Below, piece by piece: positions 54,119-64,000 of a DNA stretch of 64,000 nucleotides; the first letter of the stretch is position 1; each line of letters begins with the position of its first letter. Below the pieces are notes generated by a model. The model searched no databases and had not been told where the DNA came from. It saw nothing but the letters and a program-made list of their open reading frames with translations. The position numbers were made by a program, and so were the translations under genes. Origin of the DNA: Galeopsis tetrahit (Eukaryota > Streptophyta > Magnoliopsida > Lamiales > Lamiaceae); NCBI GenBank assembly GCA_963675135.1, contig OY776120.1:21480001-21544000 (forward strand). The letters are read 5' to 3'.

Positions 54119-54480
54119 AGTTGTCTTCCCGAGTGGTGGGCGCCCAGCTATGGGCGTCTAGCCACCTGGGATCAATTCCCACAAAGACCAAATAAATAGT
54201 CATTTAAATAAAAAAGGGGAGGGGGTATGCGGGCTGGGCTGGGTCGTTTCATCGCAAATATTAGCGACAAAATTAAAATATTTATCGCAAAAATATTAGC
54301 CACGATTTAAGGAGCTACTATTTTAGACATGAAAAATCGCTAATTCTAATATTTTCGTTGCTAATGTGAGTTAACGATGAAATAACGTTAGCGACGGGTG
54401 TATAGCAACAAATCCCGTGACAAAACTATTCCATCACTAATTCATGTTAGCGACGAAAATATTAGAATTAGCAACAAATT
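52184..54480. mobile_element. CACTA (GCGACGAAAT family), copy 2, right terminus lost
   Basis: It begins CACTACAAGAAACAAGGGGA. Left subterminal repeats occupy 52200-53530, and a right-hand repeat block with TTAGCGACGAAAATATTAG runs 54240-54475, preceded by a tRNA-like module (A box 54124-54142, B box 54168-54180). The final TAGTG terminus is missing before the next element begins. No transposase remains; a deletion derivative. Confidence 0.78.
54124..54180 (+). other. tRNA-Leu-like A-box/B-box module (iv)
   Basis: CTTCCCGAGTGGTGGGCGCC and GGGATCAATTCCC occupy the same relative positions as in modules (ii) and (iii). The downstream text AAATAAATAGTCATTTAAAT is the complement of the text next to the module at 264-300. 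It faces the right-hand repeats of its CACTA element. Confidence 0.6.
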
Positions 54481-55075
54481 TTTTGAACATATTTACTTAA
54501 GAGTGTAACACTACAAGAAAACAGTGATATTCCAGCGGAAAAATTCCATCGGTAAAATAAACCGTTGGAATTTTCAAAATTCCAACAGTTTTTCCAACAA
54601 CAAAACTCACCGTTGGAAAAATCCAACGAAGAATCCAACACCTTGTGGTAGCCGTTGGAATTTATCGTTGGAAAATGCATTGGAATTTTTTTTAAAAAAT
54701 ATCCAACAAACATTCCAACGACACTAGACAATTGGAATGACTATCCTAAATCAAATTAGATATTTATATCTAATTCCAACACAATTTCCAACGACATGAA
54801 TATCGTTGGAATTTGTTTTAATGATTCCAATTGAAATTCCATTGGTGCTAGATCGTTGGAATAATTTTCCTAAATAAAATTACATTTTATATCTAATTCC
54901 AACGAAATTTTCAACGTCGTGTTTTATTGTACAAAAATTTCATTGACACTCACTGGTTGAAATGGTTTCCTAAATCAACTCATAATTTTTATATAATTCC
55001 AACAAAATTTCCAACTATGTTGGACAGTTGAATGATTCTCATAAGATAGATACCTTTATCATTACAATTAAATTG

Positions 55076-55534
55076 AGTACATCATTAATAATTGATATTT
55101 TTAAGAATTTGTAAATATATATATACACACGTATTACATTGTTGTATTACATTGTTGTAGCTCATTTCTTAGAGTGTTTACCAAATATTAAGTTGCAGAT
55201 TTGGCTCGGCAAATCTCAAATCTCATGCCACGCTGAACTATACTCTGTTTTTTACGCTTGGTTTCAATATAAAAAATTCCTTTTGCCTGATCAAAAAAAA
55301 AAAAAAATTCTTATGCCAATTTAATCAAAATCTGAAGAAAAAAATATATTATTTCATTATTTTGTTCCAATTTTTACTAACACCATCAAATTTCTACATA
55401 TAACTCAAAAAGTGGGAAAAAGAAAAGAATATCATATTTCAAGATTATTCATTCAAAATCCAAAAGAAAAAACTGGAAAAAAAAAGTCAAAGAAAAAACT
55501 GGAAAAAAAAAGTCATAAAGAAACATCTTATCGA
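55076..55534. other. Non-coding interior of CACTA derivative
   Basis: AT-rich DNA between the subterminal repeats and the tnp2 remnant. It would hold the 3' UTR of that gene. No other feature is seen. Confidence 0.5.
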
Positions 55535-55740
55535 TCAATCACTATGTTCATAATAATCAGAAGGAACTTCATTATCAGATTCAAAATCTTCACTTCCATG
55601 TGATGTTTCTTCATCTTCTTCAATACGATCATCCACTTTATCAACATTATGTACACTTGCAATATGACTTATTTCTTCACCCCTACTATTGAAATCCCTT
55701 AAATCAACGTCAACATTTTCTTGACAAGATAAACTAAAAA
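55535..55740 (-). pseudogene. tnp2 transposase, last exon remnant
   Basis: The minus strand reads LSCQENVDVDLRDF, then an acidic run DDRIEEDEETSHGSEDFESD, and ends YEHSD-stop at 55535-55537. An acceptor-like TTTTTAG precedes it. The position beside the left terminus and the acidic tail match the C-terminus of the transposase in the complete element at 8043-16634. All upstream exons are missing. Confidence 0.6.
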
Positions 55741-56309
55741 TATAAAATTAAAATTACTAAAGTGTGATTGTGATAATTAATTACATACAAAAAATAAACT
55801 AAAAATAATTTTAATCTAATATATAACACTGAAGTGTTACCACTGAACCTATATTTTATCAAAGACGACAAAATATGTGTAGATCTTTAATCAAAGAGAA
55901 CATTGTGATTACATAACAAACTAGTGTAAAATTCCTGCAATTACTTATACAAATGTAATAAAAGTAACAATGAATATTGTAAAAATAAATTACGACCATC
56001 TAATAATAATAATCATTCCCAATCAAAGCCTTAAAAGAAAAATATATAGAAGGTGTACATATAATTAAATGGTCTAATCCTATATTCAATTATATTTTTA
56101 CGGCATATATGCAATCTTTATCAAACACAGAAGTCATCAAACAAGAGAATTAATTGAATATACTATCAAACCGTTAAATAAGCAAGATGAGAGGAGCGAC
56201 AGACGTTGCGGCAGTAATTGGTGAGTGGAGCGGCACTGCAACTGCCGGCGGCTGGTGGTCAGAGGGCAAGGCTCGTCGAAAGTGTGTGAATGACTGGATC
56301 AAGTCACGG
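55741..56309. other. Interior of CACTA derivative
   Basis: Mostly AT-rich. 56190-56309 is GC-richer (GACGTTGCGGCAGTAATTGG...) and looks like old coding or leader sequence interrupted by the hAT element, but no domain could be read. Confidence 0.4.
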
Positions 56310-56317
56310 GTCACGAG

Positions 56318-57233
56318 CAAGGGCGGAGCCAGAAAAAAAATATAGGATGGGCTGAAAGCCTGACATAAATACCATAAAAAATTAAAAGTTAAAAAACAAT
56401 TGATTGCTTAAGTTGCGTTTTTACAGTTATTAATCTGATAGCATTCATTAATAATAAGATCAACATCAATATTTTCAAACAATTATATTTCAATATATAC
56501 ACAATCATTTCAATATATACACAATCATAAAATCTGATAAATATAATCACCCTCTATTTTATTTTTGTTTTGACTCTTGACATGTTTAATAGTTGAAAAA
56601 TTGTTCATCCAATTGTCACAATAGTACATAAAGAGTCACACTTGTGTGCATTCAATGGTAAAATTAATCTAATTGAATCATAATTTCGATTAATTTTAAT
56701 GTAATTGGTCATAAATTTAATTAAACAATTAAATATGTATTCATATCCCTTAAAATTCAATTGCCAAAAAATTCTCCAACACAAAATAGGTTTGTCAATT
56801 TATCTTCTAGAAAAATAAGGAATTATAATGAATTGAATTGATTGAAGAAATTGAGTAAATAATAAATCATCTAGAAGCTTTAAAAAAAAATGCTTTTGTA
56901 ATACCTCCCCATTCGCTTTCACCTTTAATTCAAGAAGAAAAATATTTACTTCAATGGTGTTGCAGAGAGTGCGGCGCTAATCTAAACTTCTACTCCTCCC
57001 ACCTATTTCCTGCTGAATTTTTATTTCGAGGTCACACCTTACTTCTCCACCGCCGATTCCTCCAAATTCAAGTTCTAGAAAGAAGATAAAATCAAACTTA
57101 TTTTCAATACAATTATAAATTACTGAGAAATTCAGAAGAAATACACCAAGATTAAATGTATAATAGTTGCAGAATTTTTTTAATAAATTTTTTTCCCCCA
57201 AAAACAGGGTGGGATTGAATAGATCCGCCCTTG
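56318..57233. mobile_element. hAT-type non-autonomous element, copy 2
   Basis: The inverted ends CAAGGGCGGAGCCAG and GATCCGCCCTTG match those of 18318-18971. The flanks GTCACGAG and CTCACGAG (56310-56317, 57234-57241) agree at 7 of 8. It is 916 bp with no transposase. A 74-codon minus-strand frame inside is not supported as a gene. Confidence 0.85.
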
Positions 57234-57241
57234 CTCACGAG

Positions 57242-58662
57242 ACGATGTGAGGAGCAGAGGAGGGAGCCTTTATATATATATATAACAGAGATGAAGCAGG
57301 GTATAACATAGTTGAGAATGGCGGTATAATATATATAGGAGAATAAGGGGAGTAAATTATTGTGATAAATATTGAGAATTGGCGGTAAAATAGGAGAATT
57401 GGTGGAAATTGCCGCTTTTTTTTTTATATATATATTAGTTTGGAAAAAATATATTGTAAAATATCTTTAAATTTGTAAAAGCCTCTAATTAAACCAATTT
57501 ATGGTATTCTGTCATACTAAAAAGATTCGGTCATATCAATCTCAACTTAAATTAAAAAGATTTTATTTCCAAGTTATTGTATTTTCACAATAACTCACAC
57601 CCTTAAACTGAAAACCCTTTATAAAATCCACCCTCAAAATATTCTCAATTTTACACATATACAAAAGTTAACTAATTTATTTACTTTATACATAAAAGTT
57701 TACAAAATTACCCCTCAAAATCCCCACTAAATTCACTTTTCTTATTTTGTGAGCCACTTCACATGTGGGACGGAGGGAGTATTACATAATTTATTTTAGA
57801 AAAAAATTGTGTAACTATATAATTAAAATTAATAAAAAAATATAAATTTAAAGACTTAAAGAACATAATAGAAAACACCAAAAAAATAAAATTAAATTTA
57901 ACTATGTCTTACTTTATTGAAAAGTGTACTTCACTACAATCATCACTTATTTACCCATTTTATAATTCACTTATTCATAAACCATCACTTTATTTACAAA
58001 TGTACTACATAATACCGCATTATAACTTCAACTGATATATCTATTTTATGAATAAACTACTATCTTTATTTATTCTTGCTTATTTGAGAGTATCTTGCGA
58101 TTCAAATTCTACGTCACTCAATTTTAATTTAACACCGTCGTCGCTTGTGCTGCAAGGTGGTGTTGTCGCATTGACAAATTCTTGTATGCAATTGAATACA
58201 TATATGCAGTTGGATTTTAAGTGACTGTTCAATTGAATTTTTAATACACACATTAAAATCAAATTAAAATCGTAGGTCAATTGCACCAATTGTATCATGC
58301 AATATTGAGTGCATACAAGAGTGAATAAAGTTAATATTGTTTGTCTATCATTTCTATTTTTTTGCCTATCGTTTCCAATTTTTCAGTTCTCCTTATTCAC
58401 ATCATTCATTTGACATTTTTGGCTCTCTGTTATATCCAACGCAGTCTGATGTTTTTCGACGGCCCGTCTCATTTGTTGTGCACACCTAATTCATTTTTTC
58501 CCCCAAAATTTAGGGTTTTCTTTCTAATTAATTAGTGTCAAGATTTTTTATTTTATATTTTTTTAAAACAACATTAATTTTTTTTATTTTTTAAATAAAA
58601 ACTAAATAAATTTGAAAAATATAAAACTTATATTAATAAATCATAAAAAAATTTATTAATTA
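57242..58662. other. Interior of CACTA derivative with a half MITE
   Basis: 57640-57779 resembles the right half of the MITE at 5562-5845 and ends GGGACGGAGGGAG followed by TA at 57780-57781. Its left inverted end was not found, so it is degraded. The rest is AT-rich and carries no recognisable gene. Confidence 0.45.
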
Positions 58663-59053
58663 AAAGGGTTGGTCTCCCATGAAATTTAGTCTGTATATAA
58701 AATTGAGTTGAACAAGTGAATGGTCAACTATTGACTTGATCAACATTTTTTTTCAATAATATTTTTGTTTTTTTTGGAAATTTTGATTTTTTATTAGTGA
58801 TACACTTTTCAATTGTCGTGACATACATTTAAAAAAAAAAATCAATTATATTGACATACACTTTTTGGTAATGTTATATTGCACATTTTAGTTATATAGA
58901 CATATATTTTTCAGTTATAATAACTTACACTTTTCATTAAAATATTGTGTTACACTTTTTAGTTATACCGACATGCACTTTTTAATAATATTGTGTTTAC
59001 ACTTTTTAGTAATATTTGTTACACTTTTTAGTTATAATGACTTACAGTTACAC

Positions 59054-59102
<49 letters not shown>

Positions 59103-59369
59103 ATGTTGCACTTTTCAATTATATTGAATTACATTTTTTAATAAAAAATGTGTTGCACTTTTTAGTTAAAATAACTTACACTTTTTCGAAACAAATATTA
59201 TAGAAAAAAAATGTGGACTTGGTCGACTCGATTCCTTACAAAAAACACACAAAATATAAAAAAATATATTAAAATATAAGGAATCGAGTCTATACAAGAC
59301 TAATCCTAATTAAAAATACACAAAATATAAAAAAATATACTAAAATCTGAAAAATATATGACCGACCCC
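58663..59369. mobile_element. Possible MITE with ACACTTTTTAGTTATA repeats and poly(A) tract
   Basis: It starts near AGGGTTGGTCTCCCATG and ends ATGACCGACCCCT, so the ends may be inverted (AGGGTTGGTC / AGGGGTCGGTC). Inside are degenerate repeats of TTACACTTTTTAGTTATA and an uninterrupted run of more than 40 A at about 59060-59100. Related text occurs at 565-895. The boundaries are tentative because no target duplication is convincing. Confidence 0.45.
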
Positions 59370-60010
59370 TAATATATTTTTCAAAATAAAATTATATTTA
59401 TAGAATTTTCTAAATTTGAGGGGCCCTAATTGTCTTTCCAAAATAAAAATTATATTTTTGTTAACTGTTAATAAATCTTAAAAGTTCTAAAAAAATTAAA
59501 TTGAGCGCGCAAGCTGGGGCGGGATTCTCAAAATTTTAATTCGAAATATTTCAAAGATTTGATTAAATTCAATCTCCTGTAAAATATACTCTTACCCTAT
59601 GCCGTGCCTCTTACTCCATTCATATATCCAAATCCTTTACTCCATTAATTGTCCCTATACTCAATCTTGGGTTTCTTTCTGTACTATTCTTAATTTTTTT
59701 CATATCTCTCTCAAACCCTTCTACTCTATCGGTGCCTCCGTGTTTTTTTTTTTATTCTTTGACGGATACTTAATTCGCATGGAAGGTGAGTTTTCTTTTC
59801 TCCTTTTTCATTTTTATTAACCATGGATGTAATTATTGATTATTACTATTATTATTTTAATTTTAGGAGAAACTACAATTTTTGTTTGTATGCGCGCGTG
59901 ATAGTATGTTGCGCGTGCTGTGTGTGATTATATATATATTATATATATGTGTAATTGTCTATTGTGTGAGTAATATATATATATATGGGTGTGTTACTGT
60001 GTTGTGTGAG

Positions 60011-60042
<32 letters not shown>

Positions 60043-60289
60043 ATATAAAATAATGAATAATTGTCTTCCTCTGTGAGTAATTAATATATATGTGTACGTG
60101 CTGTGTGTATAATATAAATATATGTGTGTGAGAGAGATTGAGAGTGATATATGAGTATATATATATAAACGAGTGTGTTTGAGTGTGTATACATATCTGT
60201 GTAATTTATGTATAATATATATATATATATATTTTCTTTTGTATTTTATATTTACAAAATCTAATATATTGTATTTGTTGAAAACTACA
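59370..60289. other. Upstream/intron region of the Transposase_24 remnant, TA-rich
   Basis: It contains pyrimidine-rich text at 59560-59760 that could be a promoter or leader, GGTGAG at 59784 as a possible donor, and long TA/TG microsatellites at 59925-60230. An acceptor-like CATGCAG precedes the exon at 60290. Confidence 0.4.
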
Positions 60290-60738
60290 TGCAGAATAAG
60301 TATAAAAATTTAAAGGCTAGCAAGTTGTCGTCTGAAGGTGTAGCTGAAGATGAGATTGATGAGTCTACGATCTTTTACGAGGCTAATGAAGGGAATAGTA
60401 AGAGAGTCAGTGGTTTTGGATCAGAAGTAGCTTTATTTAAATCTTCAAGTTCAAGATCTAATAAGAGGGGTAAGACTAGTACCACCAATCCGACCAGTTC
60501 AGAAGTTCAGGTCTTAACATCTCGTTTAACTACAATTGAGAGTGAATTAGCCTCTGTTCACCGTATTCTTCAGAAGATGATGAACAACACATCATTTAAC
60601 ACTGCCCATTATGCATCTTCCTCCGGCGTGTCTTCTCGTGATGCTGAGAACACAGATAATGATGAGAATGAGAATGAAGAGGATGATCGTCCCTTTGTAT
60701 ATATTGATGGTGGTGATTATGATGATGCTGATTACTAG
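60290..60738 (+). pseudogene. Transposase_24/TNPA-like last exon remnant
   Basis: The frame reads NKYKNLKASK, then SKRVSGFGSEVALFKSSSSR, a probable coiled coil (LTSRLTTIESELASVHRILQ) and an acidic tail ending DYDDADY. The G-R-V-x-G-x-G block followed by a Ser-rich stretch parallels GRVLGLGRMSRLVRAASSSS in the complete element's second gene. Upstream exons are missing or unrecognisable. It is transcribed toward the right terminus, divergent from the tnp2 remnant. Confidence 0.6.
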
Positions 60739-61666
60739 GAGTTAATATTTATGTTATTATATTAGTTTTAGTTTATTTTTGTCGGTGATGTGAATTAGAA
60801 GGATGATCACCTCCTAGTTTACGACTACAATGTTTACAATTTATTATTTTTGTTATGACATTAATTATTTTAGATTGTATTTAATTTTTAAATTATTATA
60901 TATATTTTTAAATTGATTATATAGTTTAATTCAAATGGTATATTGCGTAATTTTAATTGATTTTAATATAATTTTTTAATATAGCAATAAAAATAAAATA
61001 TTTTTTAAATAAATTCCAACTAAAAAAGTTGTTGGAATTTATATTGGACATATTTCCACAAATGTATATTCCAACTGTATATTTTCATTGGAATTTTTAA
61101 TTCAACCGTTAGATTAATGTCGTTGGAATAGACATTGGAATTGACTTGAATAAATTTCCAACAATTTAAGTTCCAATGGCTAATATTTGTTGGAAAAATT
61201 CCAACGAAAAATCATCATTGGAATTGACGAAGAAATAAGTGATGGAAAAATTCCAATAGATATTCTAGCGTTACATGTCTGTTGGAATAAAAATTCCTAC
61301 GGATTTTTTTGTTATTGGAATTATTGTAGGAATTCAAATTTATAATTTCCAACAACTAAAATTCCAAAGGTCGAAATCCGTTGGAACAAATTCCAACGGA
61401 AAATTATCTGTTGGATTCTTCAATGGAATTTATGTTGGGAAAAAATTCAATAGGTGATAATTCCAACGCTCACAATCCGTTGGAATGTACCGTCGGAATT
61501 TTTTTTCCGTTGGAATTTTCATTGGAAATTTGCAATTCCAACACCCACTTTTTCAACTGTCGTAATTTCGATGGAATAACCGTTGGAATCAGTAATTCCA
61601 ACGGAAAAAATGCCAAAATCCGTTGGAATTTTCTCGTTGGAATTCCACTGTTTTCTTGTAGTGTAA

Positions 61667-61862
61667 TAATTAAGAGTACCAGTAAATGAGTGTAATAATT
61701 ATTCCTACACCTTACCATTTTTTACAATCAACTCATTTACTGCATCAACTCATTTAATTGAAATAATTTTTTGAACATATTTACTAATTATCAGTAAATG
61801 AATTATAAATCAGAATAAAGTAATCAAAATAATTAAGAGTGTAATTAAATTATTATTATTTT
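61667..61862. other. AT-rich spacer
   Basis: No gene. It shares ATTTTTTGAACATATTTACT and AATTAAGAGTGTAA with the left flank of the CACTA derivative (54475-54508), so the target lay in a locally repeated sequence. Confidence 0.45.
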
Positions 61863-62515
61863 TTGAAGGGAGAAATTTTGTTAACTGAGTACCAGGGGTA
61901 CTCGAAAGATAATAATCTGGAGTTACATAGGGAAATTACAATATATGTGACCAGCAACGTTGCACGCATATAAGTCTAGGATTTGCACACCAATCATGGA
62001 AATTAAATGAAGTAGTGTAGGATTTGTAGTTAGATATTAAACCCCATATATATCATAACTTGAACGTCGTCGAACATTTGCTCTGCAGGGTTGGTCTCCT
62101 TGTTTGCAAACACTTTGTTGTTTCCCGCTCTCCAAATATGCCACACGATGCAACACCATAAGCATTCTAGGATGAATTTTAAGTGTTTACCTCCAAGCAG
62201 TCTGCAATGTTGCTGGAAGTGTGTCTCGGAGGTCCAATGTCTGGCCGTGGGGGAGTCTAACCATGAGTGGCATGAGTCCCACATCTTATTAGAGAATATG
62301 CAAGTGAAGAAAAGGTGTTGCACCGTCTCGTCTTCTAGTCCGCAAAGTCCGCAGGAGAGATCATCACCATTGTTGAGAACGTGGCATCTCTTTAGTTCCA
62401 TTCGTGTGGCCAGCCTCTTCCGCAAAACTTTCCAGGCCAGTCCCGAGAATTTACTTGGGGTTAGCTTGTTCCAAATTTTCTGTAGGGCCTCCCGAACTTC
62501 TTCGTCTAGAGTTAT
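61863..62515 (-). pseudogene. 5'-truncated LINE tail (zf-RVT region), minus strand
   Basis: The minus strand reads IWNKLTPSKFSGLAWKVL, then CGLCGLEDETVQHLFFTC and W.IWRAGNNKVFA, the zinc-knuckle C-terminal domain of the LINE family at 20639. The 3' UTR contains GTACCCCTGGTACTC and ends in a T/A-rich tail near 61863. The stop falls at about 62030. It is too short to be functional. Confidence 0.88.
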
Positions 62516-62984
62516 TTAAATCAAAACAATTTTAAATTAAAAAAATGTCAACTACCTAGAATTGATAAATGAATATGTTCGGATGACCAATCCTAATAAT
62601 CGGATAACAAAAAAATTGAGATAGGGATCGAGATACAAATTAATCATTTAATGAAAAAGGGATAAATCCAATTAAGTGGTCACAACTACGTTAGTTGCAT
62701 GCAAATATTTGCAATGAATTTTTGAAAGTTGATGCAAATTTACAACGCTAGGTGCCAACGCAAATTTTTTAACGGCTACGTTGTCGCAAATGGATAACAA
62801 TCCATAACCCACCGGGTCAAAAAATCGTCGAAAATTATGTCGCTAATTTGCGACGGAAATGGTCATCACAATTTTGCGACATATATATTTCTGTTGCAAA
62901 TGATTTTAATGTTACTATAAATATAATTTAGCGACGATATATCCGTTGCTAGTCATTGTAAATTGCAACAGTTTTTTTGCCAGG
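62516..62984. mobile_element. CACTA-like repeat fragment (GCGAC type)
   Basis: 62820-62960 contains AATTATGTCGCTAATTTGCGAC, TTAGCGACGATATATCCGTTGC and related repeats in both orientations, the style of the GCGACGAAAT family, but no CACTA terminus was found. 62516-62820 is AT-rich and holds no gene. Confidence 0.5.
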
Positions 62985-63027
62985 GCAAAACTAAAAAAAA
63001 AATTGGGCTAGGTTCAAAATCGTGTCG

Positions 63028-63085
63028 GAGGGGGCCATTTGGGTATCGAACCACATGGCTACTAGTGGGCTAGCTATATATCCGG
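63028..63085 (-). other. Possible tRNA-like module (v), degenerate
   Basis: The minus strand has TGGTTCGATACCC (B-box-like, about 63041-63053) preceded by AGCCCACTAGTAGCCATG. The position next to GCGAC repeats is the same as in modules (ii)-(iv), but the A box is not clear. Confidence 0.35.
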
Positions 63086-63488
63086 GTCACAATCTGAATA
63101 TAAGGCCTTATAGGCCTTGAAAAATAAAATTGTTGGGGATATGGTTTGAAATATAATAGAAATATGATTTTGATTGGATACTAGCTAAAACCCTAAAAAT
63201 CCATATGATTGTTTGCCCAAGTCTGTGCATTTAGGTTATGAAGTCAGATTAGTTAGCTTAGACAACTTATGTTAGGAAGCTGTGATTTAGCCAAGTGTTT
63301 GAAGATATGAAGACTTAGTCAAGAGGTAACTAGACTGAAGACAAATACCCTAGATTCAAAAGTCAAAAAGCCTGGGGGAATGAACTTGTCGCCTAAAGAA
63401 CTCGGTAGAGTTGTCACAACAAAATTTTATGTACTACTTTCACATTAGCAATTGGATTTCCAAGAGTGTGATTCATTGACAATCTCAC
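63086..63488. other. Unassigned sequence, possible LTR start
   Basis: TGTTGGGGATATGG near 63132 could be the start of a copia-type LTR, given the gag scrap that follows, but no matching end was located. Confidence 0.3.
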
Positions 63489-63499
63489 TCAATCGTTCA

Positions 63500-63660
63500 T
63501 TATATAAAATGATATGATCTCATCTTCCTTCATTCTGAGATTTTTAAATTTGGTCCCCAATATTCGTAGTTTTGTTCTTCGAACACTGTCTAATCCTTCA
63601 TAATGCTCTTGGAGCCCGTCTCGTGCATCTTCAGAAGTAGAACAATTAGAAAAAAAATTA
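63500..63660 (-). pseudogene. Ty1/copia gag (UBN2-type) fragment
   Basis: The minus strand reads CSTSEDARDGLQEHYEGLDS, then RRTKLRILGTKFKNLRMKED, typical of the UBN2 gag domain of copia retrotransposons (S.EAWD.L...EG...V...K...L...FE..RM.E). Flanking frames are closed. It is a small fragment with no pol seen in the window. Confidence 0.65.
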
Positions 63661-63699
63661 AACATAGAAATATTAACAGATGTAAAAATATATAACATT

Positions 63700-64000
63700 T
63701 AAAATTTAGAATTAAATCATATTGTTGTTATTTCATTAGCCGTCAATTCAACCTCTTTTTTTATTTGGACTTTACTATCTTTATATGCGTGTACATTTAT
63801 CTACCTATAAAATTTATTATAGGACGGAGCAAGTATATATAAAGGAGGCGGCATAGATATTTAAATTTAAAAAAAAAAAATCCTAGAAGAGTAATGGTCA
63901 AACCTGGTCAGCCGATGGCTAAGTTCGTAGTACATGAGATTATAAAATTTGAGGGACCCATTTTTTGGCGGCCAAAGAAAAACCTAATCAACGGCTGCCC
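63700..64000. other. Right edge of window, no gene
   Basis: TAGGACGGAGCAAGTATA at about 63822 may be the right end of an old Stowaway-like MITE. Nothing else is recognised. Confidence 0.35.

Larger units (their letters stand above)
54509..61663. mobile_element. CACTA deletion derivative (TTCCAACGG family)
   Basis: The termini CACTACAAGAAAACAGTG and CACTGTTTTCTTGTAGTG are perfect inverted repeats of 18 bp, and the flanks TAA/TAA (54506-54508, 61664-61666) are the 3-bp duplication. Subterminal repeats TTCCAACGG/CCGTTGGAA fill 54530-55070 and 61010-61640. Remnants of both genes survive: the tnp2 3' exon on the minus strand at left and a Transposase_24-type 3' exon on the plus strand at right. 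The transposase core is gone and a hAT element is inserted, so it is non-autonomous. Confidence 0.95.

Noticed and set aside
59882..60076. 64-codon frame with YIYIYI repeats
   Set aside because: It is a translation of TA/TG microsatellite DNA.

Overview
This window is a transposon-dominated stretch of a nuclear eudicot plant genome. The evidence is the mix of En/Spm-CACTA elements, Mutator-like elements, Stowaway- and hAT-type MITEs, plant L1-type LINEs, an Athila-type Ty3 retrotransposon primed by tRNA-Asp, a tRNA-derived SINE, and a berberine-bridge-enzyme-like (BBE-like) oxidase. Base composition is AT-rich outside coding regions. A Lamiales-type genome would fit, but the sequence does not prove a species. 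No bacterial, organellar or viral genome features are present.

Layout. 1-6122: terminus of one CACTA family, a SINE with target-site duplications (TSDs), a Stowaway MITE, then a CACTA element with GCGACGAAAT-type subterminal repeats, itself carrying a 1.78-kb solo LTR and a second MITE. 6123-8034: an inverted CACTA left terminus, a MITE and a diverged piece of BBE-downstream sequence. 8043-16634: a full-length 8.6-kb CACTA element with tnp2-type transposase and a second transposase-like gene, nested inside a small hAT-type MITE (8035-17081). 17547-20072: decayed LINE, minus strand, interrupted by a hAT-type MITE. 20605-24493: LINE with an uninterrupted 1234-aa ORF2, inserted in the 5' remnant of a BBE-like gene. 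25407-26990: the main BBE-like gene, complete except for one early stop codon. 26804-33425: a complex duplication in which a 1-kb BBE 3' block flanks a copy of the sequence at 1-2798. 33621-37554: non-autonomous CACTA packed with MULE-type MITEs and a tandem array. 37858-51669: a Mutator-like element with perfect 9-bp TSDs that carries a fragment of the proteasome gene RPN11 and is split by a young Athila element (38625-48782). 51687-54500: second copy of the 1831-6120 segment, serving as an empty-site reference for several insertions. 54509-61663: CACTA deletion derivative. 61863-64000: LINE tail, CACTA-like repeats and a copia gag scrap.

The only host-type gene information is the BBE-like gene and its fragments, plus the captured RPN11 exons. 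Everything else is mobile DNA, and the nesting gives a readable relative chronology. The most unusual signal is a tRNA-Leu-like A-box/B-box module. It recurs next to the subterminal repeats of several different CACTA families, always pointing towards the terminus.
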